Positions 23,183 through 32,351 of a DNA stretch of 64,000 bases are shown one piece after another. Below the pieces are notes generated by a model. That model saw nothing but the letters and a program-made list of their open reading frames with translations, was not told where the DNA came from and made no database searches. The stretch is from assembly GCF_026339955.1 (NCBI RefSeq), contig NZ_JAPEPW010000001.1, positions 7,027,001 to 7,091,000 of the forward strand, written 5' to 3'. Every line of letters starts with the position of its first letter. Within the stretch, counting starts at the first letter, position 1. Origin of the DNA: Streptomyces sp. NBC_01549. GTDB taxonomy: Bacteria > Actinomycetota > Actinomycetes > Streptomycetales > Streptomycetaceae. A program made the position numbers and the translations under genes.

Positions 23183-24037
23183 ATGCGCAGAGGGATCGTG
23201 GCGGCGGTGGCGCTGGTGGGTCTGGTAGCGGTGGGGTGCGACGACGAGGGGGTGCGCGAGGACCTCGTCGTCACCGGTACACCTCCCGCCACGCCGTACG
23301 CCGGGCGGCTGGACCTGCCGTTCGAGGAGAGCGCCGACGGTAGCGCGCACGAGGCCGAGGAGAGCTCGGGAGCGGCCGGGCGGGCGCTGGAGTGCGACGG
23401 CGAGATCTACTCGGGCGGCGGGGGCGACGGATGGGCCGAGAGTGACGGCGGCTCGACACCGGAGGAGGGCCTGAACGCCTACTTCGACATGGACCTGCCC
23501 GAACTGCCCGACCATGGCTACCGGGTGGAGCGAAGGGAGAAGGATCGTGTGTTGTTCTCGTACGACGTCGACGGCAGAACCAAGGTCGCCGTCGTCGTCG
23601 CCAAGGACCAGCCGCACCGCCCCGGTTGGGGCCCGGAGACCAACGCCTCCTGCGATCCGGCCGAACTCCCCGCGAGTTTCACGGACACCAGGTTCGAGAT
23701 CTGGACCGATCGGGAGGGCCGTCGCGTGCCCACCACGACGCTGAGCAGCTCGACGGGGCCGGAGCACTGCGACTGGGAGAGCGTCCACTTCCTCACGTCG
23801 GGCGAGGGCAAGGACGCCAGACAGTACGCCCGCGATCCGCGCGGGGCGCTCGGGAGCCACCTGCTCACCGCCGCGTACAAGGAAGACGTCGGTATGCCCG
23901 CCGTCGCGCACGACACCGGATACCGCTTCCGCGACTGGGCACTCTGGCTGACGGACGACAAGGCCATGGCGTACGTACGCACGAACCACGGGGTGGAAGC
24001 GTGGCCCGCCACGAAGGAGTGGGCGGCCTGCAAGTAA
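23183..24037 (+). CDS. Putative lipoprotein, 284 aa
   Basis: The product starts MRRGIVAAVALVGLVAVGCD, a lipoprotein signal with Cys19. The following 60 residues are acidic and low-complexity (EESADGSAHEAEESSGAAG, EIYSGGGGDGWAESDGG), and the rest is a globular domain with paired Cys residues and FSYDVDGRTKVAVVVAKDQP. I do not recognise the family. It should be tethered outside the membrane. The start lies about 40 bases after the 22-bp repeat array. The gene is convergent with the TetR gene, whose stop lies five bases beyond its own. Confidence 0.75.
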   Translation: MRRGIVAAVALVGLVAVGCDDEGVREDLVVTGTPPATPYAGRLDLPFEESADGSAHEAEESSGAAGRALECDGEIYSGGGGDGWAESDGGSTPEEGLNAYFDMDLPELPDHGYRVERREKDRVLFSYDVDGRTKVAVVVAKDQPHRPGWGPETNASCDPAELPASFTDTRFEIWTDREGRRVPTTTLSSSTGPEHCDWESVHFLTSGEGKDARQYARDPRGALGSHLLTAAYKEDVGMPAVAHDTGYRFRDWALWLTDDKAMAYVRTNHGVEAWPATKEWAACK

Positions 24038-24041
24038 GACC

Positions 24042-24596
24042 TCAGCGGCTCATGTGCAGGGCGACCAGCAACTGCCAGACCTGGTCGGCGACTTCCTCCG
24101 GCGTGCCCTGAAGCAGTCCGTGCAGCCAGTCGGCGAGGACCCCCGCGAACGTGGCGGCGACGGCGGAGGCCAACAGGGGGGCGTCCGCGGCGCCCGCGAG
24201 GGTGCGCTCGGCCAGGCTGCGGGCGCGCAGGTCGCGGTGCAGGACGTGCCCGAGCGGTCCGCCCCCGCCCGGGCTGAGCAGCGCGCGGTAGAGGCCGGCG
24301 TGCGGGGCGAGGTCGGCGAAGAACGCGAGCAGGGCGGGCGGTGCGGACACCGGGTCGGGCCGCCCGCGCCACGCGTGCAGCGCCTCCACGGCCTCCCGTA
24401 CGACGTCGGCGCAGGCGTCGACGGCCAGCGCCTCCAGGTCGGCGTAGTGCACGTAGAAGGTGGCCCGGCCGACCCCTGCCCGCCGCACCAGCGCGGCGAC
24501 GCCGACCTCCTCCAGCGGGCGCTCGGCGCACTCCGCGAGGAGCGCCCGGCGTAGCTTCTCGCGGGTGCGGGCGGCCCGCGGGTCCTCCGGTGTCAC
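24042..24596 (-). CDS. TetR-family regulator
   Basis: The 184-residue protein has the TetR DNA-binding helices at the N-terminus (TREKLRRALLAECAERPLEEVGVAALVRRAGVGRATFYVHYADLEAL) and a helical ligand domain. Its GTG start overlaps the stop of the DUF1304 gene (GTGA), so the two are one transcript. Upstream of that transcript lie repeated TGGACA/TGTCCA palindromes, the probable autorepression sites. Confidence 0.88.
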   Translation of the reverse strand: MTPEDPRAARTREKLRRALLAECAERPLEEVGVAALVRRAGVGRATFYVHYADLEALAVDACADVVREAVEALHAWRGRPDPVSAPPALLAFFADLAPHAGLYRALLSPGGGGPLGHVLHRDLRARSLAERTLAGAADAPLLASAVAATFAGVLADWLHGLLQGTPEEVADQVWQLLVALHMSR

Positions 24597-24955
24597 CGCG
24601 CGAGCAGGACGGCGGCCAGGGCGAGCGCGCCGGGCAGGGCCTGCGCGAAGAGGATGCGACGGTTGGCGGTGACCGCCCCGTACACCCCGGCGACCACGAC
24701 GCACACCAGGAAGAACACCTGGACGCGGAACCCGGTCGGATCTGCGGCGATCAGCCCCCACACCAGGCCCGCCGCGAGAAACCCGTTGTAGAGCCCCTGG
24801 TTGGCGGCCATGGGCGCGGTCGCCCGCGCCATCTCCGGGTCGAAGCCGTGCAGGCCGCGCCCCGGCTTCTTCTCCCACAGGAACATCTCCATCACGAGGA
24901 TGTACGCGTGCAGCGCGGCCACCAGGCCCACCAGCACGTTCGCGACCGTCTCCAT
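24593..24955 (-). CDS. DUF1304 family membrane protein
   Basis: The 120-residue protein has four hydrophobic segments (VLVGLVAALHAYILVMEMF, ANQGLYNGFLAAGLVWGLIA, VFFLVCVVVAGVYGAVTA, ALPGALALAAVLLA) and the family motif APMAANQGLYNGFLAAGL. Function is unknown. It is translationally coupled to a TetR regulator that follows it, so it is likely induced by whatever ligand the regulator senses. Confidence 0.88.
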   Translation of the reverse strand: METVANVLVGLVAALHAYILVMEMFLWEKKPGRGLHGFDPEMARATAPMAANQGLYNGFLAAGLVWGLIAADPTGFRVQVFFLVCVVVAGVYGAVTANRRILFAQALPGALALAAVLLAR

Positions 24956-24982
24956 CGTCAGCAAGCTCCCTCGTACGCGGTT

Positions 24983-25047
24983 GTCCACGGCGTGTGTGGA
25001 CGGATGTTTCCTGGACAGGTGTCCACTATAGCTGGACGACTGTCCAG
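24983..25047 (-). promoter_or_regulatory. Promoter with three GTCC/GGAC palindromes
   Basis: Upstream of the DUF1304-tetR pair are GTCCAC-N7-GTGGAC (24983-25001), TGGACAGGTGTCCA (25012-25025) and CTGGAC-GACT-GTCCAG (25032-25047). On the minus strand the -10-like TATAGT lies at 25030-25025 between the last two palindromes. The shared GGAC/GTCC half-sites point to cooperative binding by the TetR protein. Confidence 0.7.
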
Positions 25048-25091
25048 GAAGTCCCGCGTTACCGTCCTGGTCCGGAGGGGGGCCGGTGGTC

Positions 25092-26750
25092 TCAGGCCCC
25101 GGATGCCGCGTGGACGCGCTCGCCCCCGACATAGGTCAGGGCGACCTTCGCGGACGCGATCTCCTCCGGCGGACCGGCGTACGGGTCGCGGTCCAGCACC
25201 ACGAGATCGGCCAGTGCCCCAGCCCGTACGCGCCCGGTGTCGTCGAGGTGGTTGGCGTACGCCGATCCCGCCGTGTACGCCACGAGGGCGGCCGTCAGAT
25301 CGATGCGCTCGGCGGGCAGGAACACCGGCCCGGTCCCTTCCGGGGCCACCCGGTTGACCGCGACATGGATGCCCTGGAGCGGGTCGGCGCTGCTGACCGG
25401 CCAGTCGCTGCCGGCGGCGAGCCTCGCGCCGGACCGCAGCAGCGCCCCGAACGGGTACTGCCATGCGGCCCGTTCGGGCCCGAGGAAGGGCAGGGTCAGC
25501 TCGTCCATCTGCGGTTCGTGCGTGGCCCACAGGGGCTGGATGTTGGCCGTGGCGCCGAGACGCGCGAAGCGGGGTACGTCGTCGGGGTGCACCACCTGGA
25601 GATGGGCGAGGTGCGGACGCGTGTCGCTTCGCCCATTGGCCCTCCTCGCCGCCTCCACGGCGTCCAGGGCGTCGCGTACCGCCCGGTCGCCCAGGGCGTG
25701 GAAGTGACACTGGAAGCCGATGGCGTCCAACTCGGTCACGTAAGAGGGAAGTTGGGTCGGGTCGATGAAGCTCTTCCCTCGATTGGCGGTGGCACAGCCG
25801 CACCGGTCGAGATAGGGGTCCAGCAGCGCGGCGGTGCCGTTCTCGGCGACGCCGTCCAGCATCAGCTTGACGCTGCCGGCGCGGAACCGGCCGTGACTCA
25901 ACGCGGCCCGCCGTTCGACGAGTTCGGGTATCTGCTCGACCCCGCGCTCCCGGTCCCACCACAGCGCGCCGACGACACGTGCGGTCAGCGAACCGTCGCG
26001 GGCCGCCGTCAGATAGGCGTCCGACGGGTCGTCCATCCCCACGAACGCGCCGACCAGCGCGTCCTGCCAGGCGGTGATCCCGAGCGCGTGCAGCTCCCGC
26101 TGGGCGTGCAACAGCGCGGCGAGCCGGTCCGCCGCGGTGGCCCGCGGAGTGTGCCGCCCCACGTACTGCATGGCCCCTTCCTGGAGCATCCCGTTCGGCT
26201 CACCCGAGGGGTCCCGCTCGAACCGACCGTCGGCCGGGTCGGGCGTGTCCCGGGTGACGCCCGCGAGCTCCAGGGCGCGGCTGTTGACCCAGGCCCCGTG
26301 GTGGTCCCTGTTCGGCAGGTATACCGGACGGTCCGGTACGACCGCGTCCAGCAGCTCCTTGGTCGGTGTGCCGCCCGCGAAGGCCTCCATGGACCAGCCG
26401 CCGCCCGTGATCCACTCCCGTTCCGGATGCGCGTCGGCGTAGGCCCGCACGGTGGCGAGAGTCTCCTCGGCGGTCCTCGCCCCCGTGAGGTCGCACTGAC
26501 TGAGCTCCAGCCCCGCCGGGACCGGGTGGACGTGGGCGTCCTGGAAGCCCGGCAGGAGCAGCCGTCCCGCCAGGTCGACCACCTCCGTCCTCGGGCCGAT
26601 CAGGTCGTGTACCTCGGAGTTTCCGACGGCGGTGATCCGGTCGCCGGTGACGGCGACGACTGTCGCGCCGCGGCCCGCGGGACCTCCGGGAGCCTCGTGG
26701 ACCTCGGGGGTGAGGACCGGGCCGCCGGTGAAGAGGAGATCGGCGTGCAT
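25092..26750 (-). CDS. Amidohydrolase family 3 (YtcJ-like)
   Basis: The 552-residue protein is a metal-dependent amidohydrolase: GFQDAHVHPVPAGL with the HxH ligands near residue 73, FHALGDRAVRDALDAVE, HLAHLQVVH, and GSDWPVSSADPLQGIHVAVNR near the C-terminus. Substrates of this subfamily are mostly unknown amides or formylated amines. It lies 12 bases downstream of the (broken) APC permease gene and shares its orientation, so the pair once formed an uptake-and-hydrolysis unit. It remains intact itself, but the upstream lesions could reduce its expression. Confidence 0.9.
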   Translation of the reverse strand: MHADLLFTGGPVLTPEVHEAPGGPAGRGATVVAVTGDRITAVGNSEVHDLIGPRTEVVDLAGRLLLPGFQDAHVHPVPAGLELSQCDLTGARTAEETLATVRAYADAHPEREWITGGGWSMEAFAGGTPTKELLDAVVPDRPVYLPNRDHHGAWVNSRALELAGVTRDTPDPADGRFERDPSGEPNGMLQEGAMQYVGRHTPRATAADRLAALLHAQRELHALGITAWQDALVGAFVGMDDPSDAYLTAARDGSLTARVVGALWWDRERGVEQIPELVERRAALSHGRFRAGSVKLMLDGVAENGTAALLDPYLDRCGCATANRGKSFIDPTQLPSYVTELDAIGFQCHFHALGDRAVRDALDAVEAARRANGRSDTRPHLAHLQVVHPDDVPRFARLGATANIQPLWATHEPQMDELTLPFLGPERAAWQYPFGALLRSGARLAAGSDWPVSSADPLQGIHVAVNRVAPEGTGPVFLPAERIDLTAALVAYTAGSAYANHLDDTGRVRAGALADLVVLDRDPYAGPPEEIASAKVALTYVGGERVHAASGA

Positions 26751-26762
26751 GTGCTTCTTTCC

Positions 26763-28256
26763 TTAGTTGGATGTGGCCAGCAGGTGGGGCGCGTCGGCGT
26801 CGGTGCCGTGTCCCGTACGGAAGTAGGGGGACTTGCGGACCCACTTCGCCCACGCGGCGGCCAGGAAAACGGAGGCGATCATCAGGGCGGGGGTGAGCAG
26901 CAGGAACCAGCCGTTGTCCGCGCTGACTTCGAAATGGTCGGTGGAGGTGTAGAAGGACCAGGCGAGATAGCCGCCGAGCCCGAGCAGGGCCGCGGCGCTC
27001 AAGGAGGGCAGGACCACCGCCCGTACCCCCTGCCGCCAGTCCTCCCGCAGCAGGCCCCGGAAGCGCGCGGCGGCCGCGAGGGCGGTGAGCGCGTAGGACA
27101 GGGCGACGACGATCCCGACCGCGTTCACCGTCGCCATGATCATGTCGGCGAGCCGGGGGATCACCAGGGCAAGGGCGGCCACGGCCGTCGCCAGCGCGCC
27201 GATCAGCAGCGTCCCGGTCGCCGGAGTCCCGTACCGGGCGCTGACCTTGGACCACACCGGTCCGAGCGTACGGTCCCGGCTCATCGCGAACATCCCGCGA
27301 GCGGTCGGGATCACCCCGGCCTGCAGTGAGGCGACGGCCGAGAACATCAGGGCCACCAGGGGCAGCGCGGCCAGCGGCTGGGAGGCGAGCCGGTCGCCGA
27401 AGAACGCCAGTCCCTGTGCGCCGTGCCCGGCCAACTCCTGCTCGGACAAGACACGTTGGAACGCGACCGAGCCCAGGAGGAACAGCCCGAGCATGGTGAC
27501 CAGCGTGATGAGCCCGGCCCGCGAGGCGTCGCGCGGGTCGCGCACCTCCTCGTTCACGGTGAACGCCGCCTCGAAGCCCCAGTAGCAGAACACCGACAGC
27601 AGCAGCCCCTGCGCCAGCGCCGACACCGAGGGAATCGCGAACGGGTCGAACCAGCTCAGCCGGAATGGGTGCGGACCGGTGACGATGCCGTAGCCGCAGA
27701 AGCCCAGCAGTACGACGTACTCGAAGACGAGCAGCCCGCTCTGCAGCCGGGCCGCGGTCTTGACCCCGGTGACCGCGGTGAGGGTCACGGCGACGAGGAC
27801 CACGATGCCCACCGCGGTCGTCTGGGCGGTGGAACCCGGGTCCAGCACCAGCCCCGCCACCCTGTGCAGCCCGGCCTCACCGGCCAGTTGGAGCATCGCG
27901 GAGCCGGTCACGGCCGTGGTGTACGCGAGGAACGCCACCGTGGCCACGATGTTCACCCAGCCGACCAGGAAACCGAGCCAGGGGGTGAGCGAACGGCCCA
28001 CTCACACATAGCCGTTGCCCGCGTTCGGCTCGACCCGGTTCAGCCGGCTGTAGGCGCCGGCGATCCCGAGGATCGGCAGGAAGGCCAGCAGCATGATGGC
28101 GGGCAGATGCAGTCCGACCACACCGGCCGTCACACCCAGCCCGATGCCGATGCTGGTGGTCGCCGCCGTGCTGGAGGCGGCGATGGCGACGCCGTCCACG
28201 ACGCCGAGCGTCTTGCGCAGGGACGGGGGGGTCCTCACCGTGGGGCTGCTGCGTCA
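26763..28256 (-). pseudogene. Amino-acid/polyamine (APC) permease broken by stop and frameshift
   Basis: Two frames together encode a complete APC permease of about 495 residues with some 12 membrane segments. The N-terminal part (28238 to 28002: KTLGVVDGVAIAASSTAATT ... NRVEPNAGNGYV) ends at TGA 28004-28002, and the downstream part continues in the same frame with VGRSLTPWLGFLVGWVNIVA. A tryptophan (TGG) is expected at the TGA. A second lesion is likely nearer the start: ATG 28256 has a good GGAG site and reads MTQQPHGEDPP, then a run of seven C (minus strand) shifts out of the frame that reads SLRKTLG. It could be real decay or assembly error. Confidence 0.75.
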
Positions 28257-28332
28257 TGGCCTGCTCCGATCGCACCCGGGGGCCTGATTCCGGCCCGATG
28301 ACCGGAAATGAAACTGCCCGGGGCCTTAACAG

Positions 28333-28347
28333 GTCAACGCCGTTGAC
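28333..28347. promoter_or_regulatory. Operator-like palindrome between permease and TetR gene
   Basis: GTCAACGCCGTTGAC has perfect 6-bp arms with a 3-base centre and lies 53 bases before the TetR start and 77 before the permease start. Its right half forms TTGACA (28343-28348), a possible -35 box for the TetR gene. Confidence 0.55.
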
Positions 28348-28399
28348 ATAAGGTGCCCGCACCGGAGGCAGATCCCGTACGGCATCGGAGGGAGAGTCC

Positions 28400-29170
28400 A
28401 TGACGTCCATGAACGACCGGGTCGTCCCGCCCGCCGCACGGCGGCGCAGGCGCCCCACCAAGACCGGAGTCGTGCTCTCCGAGGAGCTGATCGTCGAGAC
28501 CGCGCTGCGGCTGCTCAAGGAGCACGGCGCCGACGCCCTCACCGTCCGCCGCCTCGGCCTCGCCCTCGGCGCCGACCCGACCGCCCTGTACCGGTACTTC
28601 CGCGACACCGACGACCTGCTCCTCGCCATCGCCGACGAACTGATCGGCCGCACCCTGCGCACTTGGCGCCCCGCCGGGGACTGGCGCGCCGACCTGCGGG
28701 ACCTCGGCCTGCGGATGCACGCCGGGGCGCTGTCGCATCCACAGGCCGCGGTGCTCAGTTCCTACCGCGTCACCGGCCGGGTCCACGAGATCGAGGCCGT
28801 CGAGACCATCCTCGGCGTGCTGCGCGGAGCCGGTTTCCCGGACGCGGAGGCGGTGCGGATCTACCACGCCTTCGTGGACCAGTCGCTGGCCTTCGCGGCC
28901 CTCGACGCGGCGAGCCTGGCGCTTCCGCGCGCCGCGCGCGACGCGGAGGCGGGCGTGTGGCGGGCGACATACGCCCGGCTGCCCGCCGACACACACCCGC
29001 ACATCGCGGCGACCGCCCGCCATCTGCTGATGGACATGCGCCGCAGCGCCTATCCGGTGGCCCTGGACATGCTGCTGACCGCGGCGGCGGCCTGCCTCGA
29101 AGAGGTCGCCGATCACGCCGGTCCTGCGCACGCCCGAGCAGAAGAGCCGATCTCTCCCACACCCGAGTAG
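28400..29170 (+). CDS. TetR-family regulator, TetR/TtgR-like with long C-domain
   Basis: This 256-residue protein has an Arg-rich N-terminal tail, TetR helices (SEELIVETALRLLKEHGADALTVRRLGLALGADPTALYRYFRDTDDLL) and a C-terminal ligand domain of TetR_C type. GGGAG precedes the ATG. It diverges from the permease-amidohydrolase unit, which it probably represses through the palindrome at 28333. A PPOX-fold gene follows 22 bases later in the same direction and may be co-transcribed. Confidence 0.88.
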   Translation: MTSMNDRVVPPAARRRRRPTKTGVVLSEELIVETALRLLKEHGADALTVRRLGLALGADPTALYRYFRDTDDLLLAIADELIGRTLRTWRPAGDWRADLRDLGLRMHAGALSHPQAAVLSSYRVTGRVHEIEAVETILGVLRGAGFPDAEAVRIYHAFVDQSLAFAALDAASLALPRAARDAEAGVWRATYARLPADTHPHIAATARHLLMDMRRSAYPVALDMLLTAAAACLEEVADHAGPAHARAEEPISPTPE

Positions 29171-29192
29171 CAGATCAGGAGACCGCCCGCCC

Positions 29193-29654
29193 ATGAACCC
29201 GCCCGCCCGCTCCCCGAAGCAACGCAAGCACGACACCCTCCACCGACTGGAGAACGACGTCGACTGCTGGGTGTCCACGGCCGACGGCGCCGGGGAAGCG
29301 CCGTACCTGATCCCGCTGTCCTTCCTCTGGGACGGCACGGCCCTGCTGCTCGCCACCCCGGCCGCCAGTCCGACCGGCCGCAACCTGCGCGCGACCGGCA
29401 AGGTACGCCTGGGTATCGGCCCGACCCGTGACGTGGTGCTCGTCGAGGGATCCGCCGAGGCGCTGGAACCCGCCGCGCTGCCGGACGGGGTCGGCGAGGC
29501 CTTCGCCGAGAAGACCGGCTTCGACCCGCGCGGACTCACCACGGCGTACCTCTACTTCCGTATCACCCCGCGGCGTGTGCAGGCCTGGCGCGAGGCCGAC
29601 GAACTCACCGGGCGCGACCTCATGCGCGACGGGGAGTGGCTCGTGACGGACTGA
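29193..29654 (+). CDS. Pyridoxamine 5'-phosphate oxidase-like flavin-binding protein
   Basis: The 153-residue protein is a split beta-barrel of the PPOX/FMN or F420-binding group: RLENDVDCWVSTADGAG, APYLIPLSFLWDGTALLLATP, VRLGIGPTRDVVLVEG. Members reduce or oxidise small substrates with FMN or F420 or degrade heme-like compounds. It follows the TetR gene closely, with AGGAGA upstream of the ATG, and may be part of the regulator's response. Confidence 0.82.
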   Translation: MNPPARSPKQRKHDTLHRLENDVDCWVSTADGAGEAPYLIPLSFLWDGTALLLATPAASPTGRNLRATGKVRLGIGPTRDVVLVEGSAEALEPAALPDGVGEAFAEKTGFDPRGLTTAYLYFRITPRRVQAWREADELTGRDLMRDGEWLVTD

Positions 29655-29748
29655 AGTGGCGGACTGAATTCGCCCTACGGGGTAACCGGGAACACGAACA
29701 CGGCGGGCGGCGGCCGTCGCCCGCGCCCGGAACCCGTACGGAGGACAC

Positions 29749-30141
29749 ATGGCACTGGTCACGGCAGGCGTCGTGGTGCTGGACTGCGCCGAGCCCGAGA
29801 AGCTCGCCGCCTTCTACAGGGAGCTGATCGACGCCGAGGAGACGGACACGACCGCGAACCGCGTGGAGATCAGGGGCGCCGACGGCATCAGGATGGCGTT
29901 CCGCCGCGATGTGATGGCGACGCCGCCCAGTTGGCCACGTCCCGAGAAGTCCCTCCAGGTGCATCTGGACTTCCAGGTGGCGGACCTGGACGAGGTGGAA
30001 CGCCGGATCGTCGGCCTCGGCGGGCGCCCGATCGAGACCAACGACCCGGCGAGCCCGTTCGAGGAACGCGGCTACGCCGACCCGTCCGGGCACTCCTTCA
30101 CCCTGCGCCTCCTGCCGCCGACCACACCGAAACAGGGCTGA
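29749..30141 (+). CDS. VOC/glyoxalase-fold protein
   Basis: The 130-residue protein has the paired beta-alpha-beta-beta-beta modules of the vicinal oxygen chelate superfamily (VTAGVVVLDCAEPEKLAAFYREL, LQVHLDFQVADLDEVERRI, PFEERGYADPSGHSFTLRLLP). GGAGG lies five bases before the ATG. Family members range from dioxygenases to antibiotic-binding proteins, so the substrate is unknown. Confidence 0.85.
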   Translation: MALVTAGVVVLDCAEPEKLAAFYRELIDAEETDTTANRVEIRGADGIRMAFRRDVMATPPSWPRPEKSLQVHLDFQVADLDEVERRIVGLGGRPIETNDPASPFEERGYADPSGHSFTLRLLPPTTPKQG

Positions 30142-30184
30142 CCGCAGGCCCGCGCCAGGCCCGTCCCGCGCTGGTCGCCGGTCC

Positions 30185-30502
30185 TCAGTCCCGGCCGCCT
30201 TTGTCCGAGGACGGCCAGACCCCCGTCGAGCGTTCGACGGCCTTCGCGCCCGTACGGTCCGCGGCGCTGCGCGCCACCGCGAACAAGGCGCCCTGGAGGG
30301 CCGCGGCGAGCAGCACCTCGCCCCAGCCACGGTCCCTGTCCAGGGCGTCAGGGGCGTCCTCCTCGTGGCGGATCGCCTTCCACGTCGCCCGGAAGGCGAT
30401 CCCGGCCAGGGTGCCGCTCGCCCAGCCCAGCGCGAAGCCGAGGGGCTTGTAGGCGAGGGGCAGTTTGAGTTTCTTCGGCTTCTTCGACACCTTCTTGGAC
30501 AC
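30185..30502 (-). CDS. DUF4235 family protein
   Basis: This basic 105-residue protein has a Lys-rich N-terminus (MSKKVSKKPKKLKLPLAYK) and two weakly hydrophobic helices with the family motif PLGFALGWASGTLAGIAFRATWKAIRHEEDAPDALD and AALQGALFAVARSAADR. DUF4235 proteins are small actinobacterial membrane-associated proteins of unknown role. It is convergent with the VOC gene. Confidence 0.88.
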   Translation of the reverse strand: MSKKVSKKPKKLKLPLAYKPLGFALGWASGTLAGIAFRATWKAIRHEEDAPDALDRDRGWGEVLLAAALQGALFAVARSAADRTGAKAVERSTGVWPSSDKGGRD

Positions 30503-30660
30503 CTGGGCCTCCTACTCGGTCGAGCCGACGGTGTCATCGAATCCGGACGGCGGGTAGAGGGCGTGGGCCTACGCCGAAGTGTGAGGCGGGCACGCCGGGG
30601 AAACCGGCGCCGGCATGGTGGTGCACATGGTCACCGGTCAGGTCGTGGCGGCAGCGGAAA

Positions 30661-30691
30661 GCCCCGCCGCGACGGGGGAGCGCGGCGGGGC
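30661..30691 (-). terminator. Hairpin terminator after the deazaflavin reductase gene
   Basis: An 11-bp perfect stem (GCCCCGCCGCG at 30661-30671 with its complement at 30681-30691) with a 9-base loop lies 57 bases past the stop of the minus-strand gene at 30748. The remaining bases between 30503 and 30747 show nothing else. Confidence 0.75.
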
Positions 30692-30747
30692 CTGAGGCAC
30701 GGGTGCCCGGCGTGCGACGGATCATGCACGCCGATTTCCAAGGAATT

Positions 30748-31191
30748 TCAGCCCGTCGGTTCCAGCACGAAGACGGGGATCTCGCGGTCGGTCTTCTTCT
30801 GGTAGTCGGCGTACGGGGGGTACGCGGCGACCGCGCGCTCCCACCACTGCGCCTTCTCCTCGCCCGTGACCTCACGTGCCGTCATGTCCTGGCGTCCGGG
30901 GCCGTCCTGGAGCTCCACATGCGGATCGGACTGCACGTTGAAGTACCAGACCGGGTGATTGGGGGCGCCGCCCTGCGAGGCGACCACCGCGTAGCGTCCG
31001 TCGTGCTCGACCCGCATCAGCGGGGTCTTGCGGATCTTGCCGCTCTTGGCACCCCGGGTCGTGAGAATGATGACCGGCAGTCCCGTGTCCAGCAGCGTGG
31101 TCCCCTTGGTGCCGCCGGAGCCCTCGTACAACTCCACCTGGTCGCGCACCCACTGAGTCGGGCTGGGCTCGTACTCACCCTCAAGAGGCAT
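30748..31191 (-). CDS. Deazaflavin (F420)-dependent nitroreductase-family protein
   Basis: The 147-residue protein matches the Ddn-like family: WVRDQVELYEGSGGTKG, LPVIILTTRGAKSGKIRKTPLMRVEHDGRYAVVAS, GGAPNHPVWYFNVQSDPHVELQ, and the C-terminal WWERAVAAYPPYADYQKKT. Proteins of this fold use F420H2 to reduce nitro compounds, quinones or enones at the membrane. ATG 31191 gives the usual length; a longer frame from 31275 has no ribosome site. Confidence 0.88.
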   Translation of the reverse strand: MPLEGEYEPSPTQWVRDQVELYEGSGGTKGTTLLDTGLPVIILTTRGAKSGKIRKTPLMRVEHDGRYAVVASQGGAPNHPVWYFNVQSDPHVELQDGPGRQDMTAREVTGEEKAQWWERAVAAYPPYADYQKKTDREIPVFVLEPTG

Positions 31192-31312
31192 GACTTCCGT
31201 CCCATCGTTGTTGGTACTGATCCTGTCTGGGCATGATTCAACACCAGCGCGGACGCGAATCATCCGTACCTTCACCCCGCGGGTGCCCGCGGTGTCGGCG
31301 AGGGTCTCGCAC

Positions 31313-31945
31313 TCATCGCGGGGCGACGAGCATCCGTACCGCCAGCGCCATGATCACGGCACTCGACGCGAGCGCCGTGACCAGCCGCCCCCGTCGTCCC
31401 GTCAGCGCCCGGCCGAGCAGTGCGCCGCCGCCGGCGAGCAGGAGTTGCCAGCTCGCGGACGCGACGAACGCGGCGAGCACGAACACCGCCTGCTCCAGGG
31501 GGCGCACCGCCTCGGCCGTCCGGCTGCCGAGCACCAGTGCGGCGAAGTAGATCACGGTGGTGGGGTTGAGGAGGGTGATCCCGAGCAGGGTCAGGTACGC
31601 CCGCGCCGGGTGTACCGGGTCCCGTACGGACCGGGTCGCGAGTAGCTGTTCGCGGTACTGGCTCACCGCGCCGACCGCGCCCCGTACGGCCAGCGCGAGC
31701 AGCACCAGACCGGAGGCCCAGCGCAACGGCACGAGCACGGGTTCCAGCGCGGCGGCGAGCGCGGCGCCCCCGAGGGCGGCGACCAGGGCATACAGCCCGT
31801 CGGCGGTCGCGACGCCCAGCGCGGCGCACCCGCCGGTTTTCAGGGACGTACGCGCGGTGAGGGAGACGAGATAGGTCGCGACCGCTCCGACGGGGATGGC
31901 GATGCCATAGCCCGCGAGAAGCCCCGCGACGAGCGCGGCGGTCAC
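31313..31945 (-). CDS. LysE-family exporter
   Basis: The protein of about 210 residues has six hydrophobic segments and the LysE/RhtB layout: GLLAGYGIAIPVGAVATYLVS, GGCAALGVATADGLYALVAALGG, LLGITLLNPTTVIYFAALVLG (the conserved LNPxT motif), ending AVIMALAVRMLVAPR. It should export an amino acid or related metabolite. I selected GTG 31945 because it gives the family length; there is no clear ribosome site. No LysG-type activator is next to it. Confidence 0.82.
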   Translation of the reverse strand: MTAALVAGLLAGYGIAIPVGAVATYLVSLTARTSLKTGGCAALGVATADGLYALVAALGGAALAAALEPVLVPLRWASGLVLLALAVRGAVGAVSQYREQLLATRSVRDPVHPARAYLTLLGITLLNPTTVIYFAALVLGSRTAEAVRPLEQAVFVLAAFVASASWQLLLAGGGALLGRALTGRRGRLVTALASSAVIMALAVRMLVAPR

Positions 31946-32351
31946 GACCGGGGAGGTGAGGGCCTCCGCGGACGGCCGGGCTGCTGCTGGACCCGCACCG
32001 GACGAGCGGCGGCGGAGGTCGGCGGCAGGAGGGCTTCGATCGTGGGCATGCGCAGATCCTGGCGCCCGTCGAGCCGCCCGTGCAAGCGAATTACGCGAGG
32101 ACGTCACCGAGCCACGGAAGGCGGGTGTGTACCGTGGAGGAAGTGGTTGGATCGAGCCACACGCGCACCGTAGGCACGGCACCCGGGCGGCGACCGAGGC
32201 CCGTGGGAGCCCGTCGGCCGCCCCGATCGGCGACGGCGTTCGGCCAGTTGGTCCGTTCGGGGCATCTGGCCGGACTTCGGGTGGCTCCTATAGGTGCCTG
32301 GGGCATCTAATGAAGATCGGCAAGAGGGAACCATCGCTTGCGAGGTCACTC
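31946..32351. other. Divergent intergenic region, LysE exporter / P450
   Basis: About 400 bases without a credible gene. Long frames run through it on both strands but lack domains. A -10-like TATAGG at 32290-32295 precedes an ATG at 32310 that is in frame with the P450 and would add 14 residues. No strong palindrome was found. Confidence 0.5.

Noticed and set aside
24597..24878. Upstream extension of the TetR protein to 24878
   Set aside because: The GTG at 24596 overlaps the DUF1304 stop in the usual GTGA form; the longer frame is antisense-like sequence over the DUF1304 gene.
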